Positions 55,952 to 64,000 of a stretch of DNA of 64,000 bases are shown one piece after another. The translations under genes were made by a program, and so were the position numbers. Source of the stretch: Theristus sp. LFF4_11. Lineage: Eukaryota > Nematoda > Chromadorea > Monhysterida > Xyalidae. Every line of letters begins with the position of its first letter. The stretch's first letter is position 1. Below the pieces are notes generated by a model. It was given only the letters and a program-made list of their open reading frames with translations. It ran no database searches and was not told the origin of the DNA. Location of the stretch: assembly GCA_030248135.1 (NCBI GenBank), contig JASANC010002517.1, positions 1-64,000 on the forward strand, in the 5' to 3' direction.

Positions 55952-58588
55952 TCAAGCAAGAATGTCGAATAGATCTGTGAACGTGTCCTGCCAGTCGAGA
56001 CCGCCGATTTGTTGTTGTTGCGGTTGTTGATCAGCAAGCATTGGGTCCAGTTTCGAGTTTGTGAGTTTCTCGTTCACATTGGTTGTTGCTTCCAAGAAGG
56101 ATTTGTCAAGGAGGTCAAAGTCGAGCAGTGCAGTGGGCGTGTGCAGCGTGCTGTTGGCAGAGGGCGACGGCACTTGTGCTGACGTCATCAGTGATGACGC
56201 CGACGACACAAGTGGCGGCGTTGGCGTACTGGCGTTGTCATTGACGCATTGTTGCTCTGTATTGTCGAAAACGACTGCCTCGGTTGAAAAGTTGTCATTG
56301 TCCGTTGTTGCGTTGGCGTGGAGTAAATTCGGGTAGGCCGGGAAAAACGGTTGTTGGTCATGTGGATCGCACAACAATTTGTCGTCGTCGTTTTCGACCT
56401 TCACTTCGCTTGATTCAACCGGTTGGGCGGTTTTGTCGAGCGCATCCAGAGCTCGATCAATTGTGCCAGATGCGCGCGCTCCGTCTGACTCAACGGCGAC
56501 TGGCTGGCCGATATGCTGCAAATGTGATTTGGGTTCATAAAAACAGTTGGAGTGACGCTACTTGGCCAGCCGACACAATCCAATCTGAACGCATTCCATT
56601 CCAATCCTGTCCGATCCAGACGAAGTTGCATCATATCAGCATACAACCAATCAATGCAGCAACTTCCAGTTCAGTCAACCCGTTTGATGCGCACTAAAAG
56701 CGTCTCATTTTGTCTGACGGCAACCAATCCAATCCATCTTGCAATTCTGCCAACCTCCGATTGAACACGTGCATCGCCCGACTGGCGAGCGTGTCCGCCT
56801 GTGGCACTCGGCTGGAACAGGTCGGTGCCATCGAGCAGCTCGTCGAGTATGGCCTGCAGATCGCTGTCAGATATGCGCAGATCGTGCTCAGCAGTAGACT
56901 GCCCGTTGAGCGGCTGCTGGTTGCCGATGACGTCACTTGCTCCCGCTGCAGGGGACCACTAATGAGTGCTGCTGACCCAAAAGCAACGTCACCACCATCG
57001 GCGCCTGCAAAATCGTCAGCTTTCTGAGTTTCAGACGAGTTCAGCTTTGTTTAGCACTGGTGCGGTGGATGCAGTTTTCAAGTGCACCGACAAAATGTGC
57101 AGCGGCACGTTGAGATTCGTCACAATTATGATGACGATTTCAAGTTCAATTCTTCCTAATGTCAAAACCCTCAACAATTCTTACCATCAACGGCGGCCAT
57201 CTGCTGTTGTTTCTGTTGTTGTTGCAGCTGTTTGCGCAGCTGTTGGTTCTCCCGCTCCAGCTCCTCGTTCTCCGCACGCAGCTGATCGTTCTCATCGATC
57301 AGCATCTGGTTGTCCTCCGTCATCTGCGCCAACTGCTGCTCCAGCTCGCACATCTTCGCCTTCTTGCGGTCGCGTGCCGTCTGCGCCGCGATGCGGTTCT
57401 TCATTTTTCTGAAGTGGAAACAACAAAGATGGGATGGTGATCGGGTGTATTTGAAACGGGGTGCATTGACAGTCAGAAAAGTGAGGTGACTCTGAGGCGC
57501 TCCAGTTTGAAGACGATGCACTCATGTTACAGCATCACACAGTCACAAACACACAATATCACAGCAGGGCGCATGTCATCGTATGTGTGCGTGTGTGTTT
57601 TTACAGCAGAGTACACCGCCTTCCGACTAGGACTTTATAAAACTGTCATGCCAAGTCCAATTTGTCCGTTGCACCAACCGCCGATAAATCTTCTGCTCCT
57701 GCGTCAAGTGCACGAGTCGCTCGCGTTTGCGCGGCGGCGCCGCCACACCATCAAACTGCTGCTCATTCTCCCAGTCCGACCAGCCGGGCGACCGTTTGCC
57801 GAGCGGCGACGGGTGTCCGGCACTGCTGCCGCTGCTGCTGCCGCCGCCGTCGTCCGAGGCGGGCGTCAAAACGGCCACTTTCGGCGAACCGACGTTGCGC
57901 GTCAGTGCGTGCTTGGTGAGCAGCGGCTCGGCGGCGTTCACGAGCGGCGCTCGCGGCGGCATCGACGTCATCACCATCGGCCGTCGAATGGTGTACGTCG
58001 GGGTGGCCGAGCCTGCAGTGCACAGCTACTGGTACTTTTTGGCTGTTTTGCCGTGTGTCCGTCGGCGGCGGCGAACGTTGTGTGTTATGTGTTCTGATTG
58101 GGCTATAAATCAGTATTGGCTGCTTTTGAATAAAGCTCACCACTGACGGCGTTCAACAAGCTCGATGCAACCAGTCAATCAGCATTCAGCACAGCATTGC
58201 GTAATATTCTAAATTCAACAGCCAGAATGCAGAAATTGCATGTGCGTGGTTTACAGTTTGACAGCACGAATGTATCAACTGACGTGCAGCGGTGGCAGTT
58301 GACACTTGCGGCGGCACGGTCGTGATGATGATGGTGCGCGTTGTGCTGGGCGACGCGCGCGGCTGCTGCTGCAAGATTGGAATCACATCTGTGTCAGTGG
58401 CACTAACCAACCACAACTTGAAACCAGTCATGTAGGCCAAGTTCAATAAACCACACCAAGACCCGTTTAGTTCTCAAGCACGCCAACCCAACCTGCTGGT
58501 AGACCACCCGTTTCACAAGTTGCTGCGTTGCCATGTTGCCTTCAGTTTTCATCGGTTGTTGCACTTGCACAGCGGTGATTTCCGGCAT
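55952..58588 (-). CDS. XBP1: XBP1, unfolded-protein-response bZIP factor with IRE1 intron (spliced form 509 aa)
   Basis: Six conventional exons: 58588-58493, 58368-58284, 58012-57679, 57408-57185, 57004-56755, 56515-55952. The bZIP is unmistakable: RERLVHLTQEQKIYRRK then MKNRIAAQTARDRKKAKMCE followed by a heptad zipper (LAQMTEDNQMLIDENDQLRA). Exon 5 carries the IRE1 intron at 56949-56971. Removing its 23 bases shifts the frame into an acidic activation region (DSDLQAILDELLDGTDLF) and on through exon 6 to a hydrophobic-acidic end (LDWQDTFTDLFDILA): 510 codons. Without IRE1 cleavage the exon 5 frame continues into exon 6 and stops near 56401, giving the short XBP1u-type product. Exon 5 could alternatively end at other phase-0 donors; GAG/GTTGGC at 56755 is preferred. 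Confidence 0.95.
56949..56971 (-). promoter_or_regulatory. XBP1: IRE1-cleaved 23-nt unconventional intron with twin hairpins
   Basis: On the minus strand the 5' site is GGGT-CAGCAGC-ACTC and the 3' site TCCC-CTGCAGC-GGGA. Each gives a 7-base loop of the CNG/CAGC consensus closed by a 4-bp stem, the known IRE1 recognition structure. Cleavage after CAG and after CTG releases exactly 23 nt. The 23-nt length equals that known for C. elegans and Drosophila and differs from 26 nt in vertebrates. Confidence 0.94.
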
Positions 58589-59326
58589 GATTATGAGTTG
58601 CTTCAAATGATGTTGTTTTATCAGCAATCAATCAATCAGAATCATCTCCAGAGGAGAAACGAGTTCACGCACAAAGCAGTCAATGTTTCACTTCATGTTT
58701 ATCGTTTGTACGGCTGAAATAATAATTTTTAAACAAAAAAATAACTTAAAAAAATAAGAAAAATTGCTTCAAAATTAAAAACTACACATTGCAATTCAGA
58801 TCGAATGTTCTCGAAAGTCGAAACAAACACACACACACAGCGAAACTGAAACTAGCGACTGCGCTGCGCAGCAACAACAACAACAACATTGCCGACGTGG
58901 CAGCGTGTCGTGCGCTGATTGGCTGGCGATTGACGTCACGCGCTTCAGCGTGGCAGGCAGCGTCTGTGCTGTACACAGTGCGATTGCATCAGCCAACTCC
59001 AATATTCTGCTGCATTGACGCACATTTCATAGAGGGAACAGGTTGGGTTTGTGGTGTTTCGTGTATCGGATGTGTTCAATGTTGGTGTTTGGGGTTTGGT
59101 TGGGCAAATTGGCACAAGTCCATATGTCCATGCGTGTACTTGCGTGAAAACGATAATGCAAATGGAATCCGCACGTTTCAAAAAGAACGTTTCTGCATCA
59201 TAAATTCTACTGGTCCATCTATGCCCTTTCACGTGGGCTGCGTTGTTCCGGTGGAAATATCAAATAAACCCGAACTTTGTGGTGTATGGTTATTTGCCGT
59301 ATTTCATAATTTTTACAGGTTAGAAA
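58589..59326. promoter_or_regulatory. Bidirectional promoter region of XBP1 and CRPPA
   Basis: 738 bp between divergent start codons. It includes CGACGTGGCA at about 58893, close to the UPRE/ERSE-II core bound by XBP1 and ATF6, an inverted CCAAT box (ATTGG at 58918) and a CRE-like TGACGTCACG at 58931. XBP1 autoregulation through such sites is known in other animals; here it is inferred. A TTTTTACAG acceptor ending at about 59318, nine bases before the CRPPA ATG, suggests a 5' UTR intron or trans-splicing. Confidence 0.5.
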
Positions 59327-61402
59327 ATGCCTCAGCACCGTACGGCCATTCTGCTGGCGGCTGGGGGCGTGGGCGAGCGTATGCGCGGCAAAACACAACC
59401 GAAACAGCTTGTGTCGGTCATGAACAGACCAATATGGGCGTACACAGTGCAGGCGTTCTTGAAGTTAGCGACTTTGGGGTGAATTGAATGGTTTTGTATG
59501 AACATCACTGTTGTGAACAACTTTTCTGAAAATGCGCTGCTCCATGCAGATGGGCCTAGTCCGACAGGATGGACGGTTTTCGGATTAGCTATAAAATGAA
59601 TAAAAATGGATTCAGTCATGCATAAAAACAACAAGCAAAATCGCAAATGATCTGAACTTGAACGACTTTGGTATCCGTTGTAGCATCGACTGGGTTGACG
59701 CTGTGATTCTGATTGTTCAACCGGATTCTAAAACGGAAGTATCTGTCGAACAACTGTTACCCGAATTCAACGACAAGCGCGTTATGCTGTCAAAAACTGC
59801 TGGCTCAACGCGTCATTCGTCAATCAAGAGCGTGTTGCCCTTGTTGCACGGTTGTTTAACCACAGACTGTAATGTCAAGTTCGAATTTGTGTGATATGTG
59901 GTTAACTTTTTCAGATCTAGCATTCGCCGACAACGACGTCGTTGTTGTGCATGATGTGGTACGTCCGTTTTGTGAGGAGTCATTACTGCGTGAGCTCGTT
60001 GAAGTTGTGTCCAATGGCCAAAAGGTTTGTTAGATCCATATAAATTCAAGACAGTATAGATCTGCACTAGTTTTACAAAAAAGTCTTCTATCTGCTGAAA
60101 CCTGCTTGGTCCCTTGCACAACATCTATACTTTTCACAAACACTGGCTGGTTTCAACAAGAGCTTTTTGTGTTGTGAAAATGTATTTGCTTTGCAGGCAG
60201 CTGGTGTTATCAGACCGTGTGTGTCCACAATACTGATGGTGCAAGAGAATCATGCTGATTCAACAAGTGACGATGAAAACACGAACGAAAAATTTCGTCA
60301 TCGCCACTTGTCTTCAGTGACTGACCGACGTTGGACGGTTGCGTCTGAGACGCCGCAGGCTTTTACGATAGACACTCTCAAGATTATGTACTCCGAAGCA
60401 AGTTTATGAAAAAAACGCATTGAAAATAGAACACAACAGAAATCCACGAAATCTACATTGTAGTCAATCAGCATTGGTCCGTGATCATTTGATGGACGCT
60501 TTCTGTGCAGGACAAACTCTGCCCCCACAGCAATGCCTGCTTAGAAAACATGCATCACGTGATCACCGACCAATCAGCTGGTTGCCTATAATTTAGAGGT
60601 CGACTGTGGAGATTCAGGGCATGGCAAATGAATTTTGAAAGACAGAAACACAACAAAGAACAAACTACCAGCTGAAAAAATTGAATAGATACGACCATCA
60701 TTTTTGCATTCCAGATATCCCGTCAAGACTTGAAAATGGGAACCGAGTGCCTACAACTGGCACAACGCTATGCCAAAGTGAATCCTGTACTGATTAGTGG
60801 ACCGGAGTATCTTGGAAAGCTGACTTTCGAGAAAGACCTTTTTCAATTGGAATCAAGCCTCAAAGGTTTGAACTTGCTAATTGGCTTGGTCTAAGCCTTC
60901 ACTGATTATTTTTTTAAATAATAAAATGTGTCCAGAACTCGCATTGACGAAGGGCATAATTTTCGTCAACGATGATGATTCGAATAAGGACGTTGTCAAA
61001 GAAGCGATTTCTTGCTTCAAAACCGCGGTCATCCGAAACTACAACTGTGAATATTTTGACTCAACATACTGGAACTACAAATCGACAACTGTCTTTTTCT
61101 GCAACAACCTCGAAACATTTTCTGCAACAACAAAGTATCTCAAAACCGAGTTTCGGCGCTTGGTAACAAAATGGATTGGTGCTACACTTCTGTTCGTCTG
61201 TTCAAATATTGACATGAAAATCTCATTGATTTCCGAATTTGAGTTTGACCATGGAACTCGTAGGGATTTTAAACAATTTGGTTGCTATACAGCATTGATT
61301 TTTATTGATCAGAGCAAATCAACTGTTGATCTAAATATTTCACTTCGTGAAGTGATCACTCATAGAACTTTGACGTTTGGCGCAATTGTGTGTTTAGATT
61401 AA
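59327..61402 (+). CDS. CRPPA: D-ribitol-5-phosphate cytidylyltransferase (CRPPA/ISPD), 410 aa
   Basis: Six exons: 59327-59463, 59684-59850, 59915-60024, 60197-60397, 60715-60865, 60936-61402; 411 codons (human 451). It makes CDP-ribitol from CTP and ribitol-5-phosphate for O-mannosyl glycan (alpha-dystroglycan) synthesis. IspD-type nucleotide-binding motifs are visible: [20 protein letters not shown] near the N-terminus, [47 protein letters not shown] and [13 protein letters not shown]. The C-terminal half ([20 protein letters not shown] onward) matches the less conserved CRPPA C-terminal domain. Exon 4 ends GAA/GCAAGT, so intron 4 appears to be GC-AG; this is the donor seen that aligns with the family. 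Intron 4 also holds a palindromic MITE. Confidence 0.93.
60455..60607. mobile_element. Palindromic MITE in CRPPA intron 4
   Basis: TTGTAGTCAATCAGCATTGG ... TTTCTGTGCAGG is mirrored by CAATGCCTGCTTAGAAAACATGCATCACGTGATCACCGACC and ends TTAGAGGTCGACTGTGG. It is a relative of 48311-48498 in an unrelated gene. Confidence 0.72.
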
Positions 61403-61658
61403 AATGAAAGTTTTTATAAATCATCCCGTTGATAAGAGCCTTTCAGTGCAGTGTGCAGAACTTATTTAGCAAAAAGGTGCTGGGTGACAGATATCTAGAA
61501 AGGATAGATACATTGATAATATTTCCAGTACACACAAAAAGATACATGAAAACAATTTATGCATTCGAATCATATTGTTGCAGCAAGTGACGCGCTTATT
61601 TTCATACTGAGGGTAACTCGTTCTTGATCAACAACATGCGTTGTTGAATTGACACAGT

Positions 61659-61840
61659 GAACGCCCATTCACACTGACGCATGTGTATACGGCACGTCAT
61701 GACTCGTGTTTCAGCATGCTACCGTCCATGCAGACGCATATTCATACGGCACGTCACGTCAGCAGGTCTCATGTTATCGCATACTACGCCGTAATAGCCG
61801 TACCGTCCATGAATACCATTGACGTACGTCAGTGTGAGCC
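61659..61840. mobile_element. MITE of the TGACGT family between CRPPA and DAZAP2-like
   Basis: Left end GCCCATTCACACTGACGCAT and right end GACGTACGTCAGTGTGAGCC are inverted. Interior repeats of ATACGGCACGTCA. Related to 40574-40716. Confidence 0.7.
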
Positions 61841-61968
61841 GAGCTAGCCTGAAGAGTATACAAGGGGTACATCACAAACAGAGCCGGTATAACGATGAGA
61901 ACATGACCAGTTATGTTGCATTGCTCAGTAAATTACACCGGGTCCTCAAAACGCTGCTTTGCTCCATT

Positions 61969-63572
61969 TTAATAGAGTACCGCGCCGGCATCGCCAGTGC
62001 CCCCCATCACGGTTGTCGGCCGTTGTCCCACGACCACTTGGTGACCCTGTGCCGCGGCCATTTGTGCTGTGTTCGGGGCGACACCGGGTGGTGGTGGCTG
62101 CAGAGTGGAAATTTCATGAAAATAAACTGTTGTCTCTTCAACTGTTTTACTTAATCATTCATTCAGAAAACTACGATAGCACATAATGCGGAGATCTAAT
62201 GGCACATCGTATTATAAAAAACGTTTCTGGATTTGATCGATTGAAGTATGTGGGTCGATGGCTGATTACTTTATGACGCTCGCTTGAGCCTTGAGCAGCA
62301 GCCAATGAACATGCTTGAACCTTGAACGAAATGCGCAGTACAACTTAGACTTTATTAAAGCCTTGTTAAAAACATGTTCAATTCAAATTGAACAATGCCT
62401 TCATCGCATTCTCAAACAGCCCACACATGCCCATGTGTACGGTGTGTAGTGGTGGAGCATGGTTCGGTTTCCGAAACACAGTGCTGGTTGGCGCATATCG
62501 ATTTCGGCAACCAGCACCGTCTCGCACGCGTGCGCGCCATGTCCGGCTCGATAAAAGTTTACATCACAGTTACAGTTTAGCGACAGCCGCACCATGTTCC
62601 ACCACTCAGTCGCACGGCTTCACCGTGCCGTGACTGAGATCACCGTTCACCGCACCGGAACGTGTCTTGTCGATCCGGCATTGAATCGTGCACCAGCGTC
62701 AAACGCATCAGCGGTAATCACAGTCTGCTGCTGCGCCACGTACGGCGGCGGCGCGTTTGGATCGAACGGCGGTGGCCCGCTGACTGGCTGATAAAACTGC
62801 TGACCTGGTAGCAGTTCTGAAAAAAACAGCGCGTTTTTGATTATTTTTGTTGTTTTAGATTGAGTATTTGTACTGTCATTGGCACACTTCCGCAAATTGA
62901 AGGACTTCATATTCACAAGTAAAGTTTAAAAAACCGAAGACAAAAGAACCAGCTACCCAGATACACGCATGGATGAATTTTAACCAGCTAACACAGGAAT
63001 GTTACTGAGACACTAACTACTGCTCCAAGAACACTACAATACACGTGATGAACACTACAGAACACTACCATGCCGTGATTCGTGTGAGTTTACATGCATT
63101 GGATTTCATTTGATGGTGTCGTCATATTATTGAAAGCCTTTTTGCTATCCAAGGCATTTTCAATTTTTTTGTAGCTCGAGTTTGTTTCTTTCAGTTTTTA
63201 TCGTCTTCGTAACGAGCAAATTGAGCTTAGAACCAATAAATCACGCACGTGCTGGATAGTAGCCTGGTGGCGACGAAGGATGCCCACCGGTGCTGGTCGA
63301 TGCACCGACGGGAGGTTGAGCGGGGTAACCGGACGGGCAGCCACCTAAACATTTGGCATGGGCAGTCAAAAGAAAGTTTCATCAATTGCAACGTGTCATG
63401 CATGTTTTGATAAAAAGTTCAAGTTCAAGTTCATCAATCAATGATATTGTTGTGAACAACAATCAACTTTGTTAATAAATACCCAGGCCCCAGCAAATAA
63501 AAAAACAAAAAAGCGGAGCGAACCTTGTTTCGATGGGCACGCTGTCGCCTTCTTCGAATTGCTGCTTCCCAT
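61969..63572 (-). CDS. DAZAP2: DAZAP2-like Pro-rich adaptor, 142 aa
   Basis: Exons 63572-63524, 63344-63249, 62816-62662, 62097-61969; phases 1, 1, 0; 143 codons (human DAZAP2 168). The core AFDAGARFNAGSTRHPPPPG and APNTAQMAAAQGHQVVVGQR, then MGGTGDAG, align with DAZAP2 GYDAGARFGAGATAG, PPPPPGCPPNAAQLAVMQGA and FMGGSDGGYTIW. A PPPY motif (NAPPPYVAQQQ) should bind WW domains of NEDD4-type ligases, as in DAZAP2. Unlike human DAZAP2, the N-terminus is MGSSNSKKA, a good N-myristoylation pattern (Gly2, Ser6, Lys7). Exon 2 could also read through to a TGA giving a 50-aa product. The last residues (AVLY) differ from YTIW, so a further 3' exon is possible. Confidence 0.82.
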
Positions 63573-64000
63573 TGTGAATTCGACGGTATAGAATCAAATC
63601 GAATCTATCAATCAGTGAGCTGGAATTGAGAAATAATTCTGGCAGTCAGTCAACAACACAAGAAAAACGGTTGGTATTCATGTTGCAAAACAAAATGTCT
63701 GCCAACGGCCAATTATCGCTGAGGAAGCAGACAAATGCTAATCCAAACGAAAAAGAAAGAAAGAAAAAGAAAAAGACGACGTTTTGAGCTTTTTTGATTT
63801 TGTTTTTTTAGTTTCACATGCAAATTTGAATCTCGGTTGGTTCGAAATCTGGAAGGGAGTGAAACGAAACGACGACGACAGGAAGGATTACTTTTGTTCC
63901 AATGGTGAGAGGAGACTAAGAACTGACGAAGCTTGTGCACATTTTTTCCTCCAAGATGTGGAATGGAATTTGCAAGTGAGTCGTGGAAGTGTTTATTGCT
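63573..64000. other. 5' flank of the DAZAP2-like gene
   Basis: Presumed promoter and 5' UTR. An A/T- and GAA-rich stretch is at 63740-63790. No gene recognised up to the window edge. Confidence 0.4.

Noticed and set aside
59464..59495. Alternative CRPPA exon 1 donor at TTGGG/GTGAAT
   Set aside because: Also in phase 2, but it inserts residues not present in the family; ending at 59463 aligns QAFLNIDWVDAV with the human protein without a gap.
1..64000. CRISPR arrays, rRNA or tRNA genes, bacterial operons
   Set aside because: None seen by eye: introns, poly-A signals and animal gene families mark this as eukaryotic nuclear DNA. A tRNAscan or Infernal run would be decisive for RNA genes.

Overview
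This is a gene-sparse, intron-rich metazoan genomic window. I rebuilt every gene model by joining exons at GT..AG borders with consistent reading phase; each multi-exon model below closes as a whole number of codons, except where a weak or alternative border is noted. Recognisable animal genes are TSPAN31/13-type tetraspanin, a full-length ABCA transporter, PELO, XBP1, CRPPA (ISPD), a DAZAP2-like gene and a secreted serine beta-lactamase-like (LACTB/LACT) gene. XBP1 keeps its IRE1 splice hairpins with a 23-nt intron, the length known from Caenorhabditis and Drosophila. With the secreted LACT-type protein and short introns this suggests an ecdysozoan, perhaps a nematode outside the Caenorhabditis group, but the species is not established.

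Layout. 1-1300: no gene seen. 1301-4645 (-): secreted beta-lactamase-like protein with Asn- and Thr-rich tracts. 6267-8421 (-): unknown two-transmembrane protein with an acidic Asn/Ser-rich tail. 9697-10834: palindromic transposon remnant. 11955-14018 (-): secreted Cys-rich protein with a Gly-rich tail. 14846-15764 (-): Ser-rich single-pass membrane protein. 16960-18902 (+): tetraspanin. 20128-20726 (+): uncertain small secreted protein. 21456-23269 (+): secreted protein with a Cu/Zn-SOD-like fold that has lost metal ligands. 23270-27746: no gene found. 27747-28174 (+): unknown Asn-rich protein. 28175-34244: repeat-dense. 34245-51688 (+): 33-exon ABCA transporter whose introns are full of small inverted-repeat elements and one 29-bp minisatellite. 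52874-55151 (+): PELO. 55952-58588 (-): XBP1. 59327-61402 (+): CRPPA, head-to-head with XBP1. 61969-63572 (-): DAZAP2-like.

The neighbours do not form a single pathway. They are mostly independent housekeeping and membrane or secretory genes: lipid export (ABCA), ribosome rescue (PELO), the unfolded-protein response (XBP1) and CDP-ribitol synthesis for dystroglycan-type glycans (CRPPA). The most informative signals are the IRE1 intron, the degenerate SOD-like protein, a group of introns with GTTG 5' splice sites, and at least five families of short dispersed repeats shared among introns and intergenic DNA.
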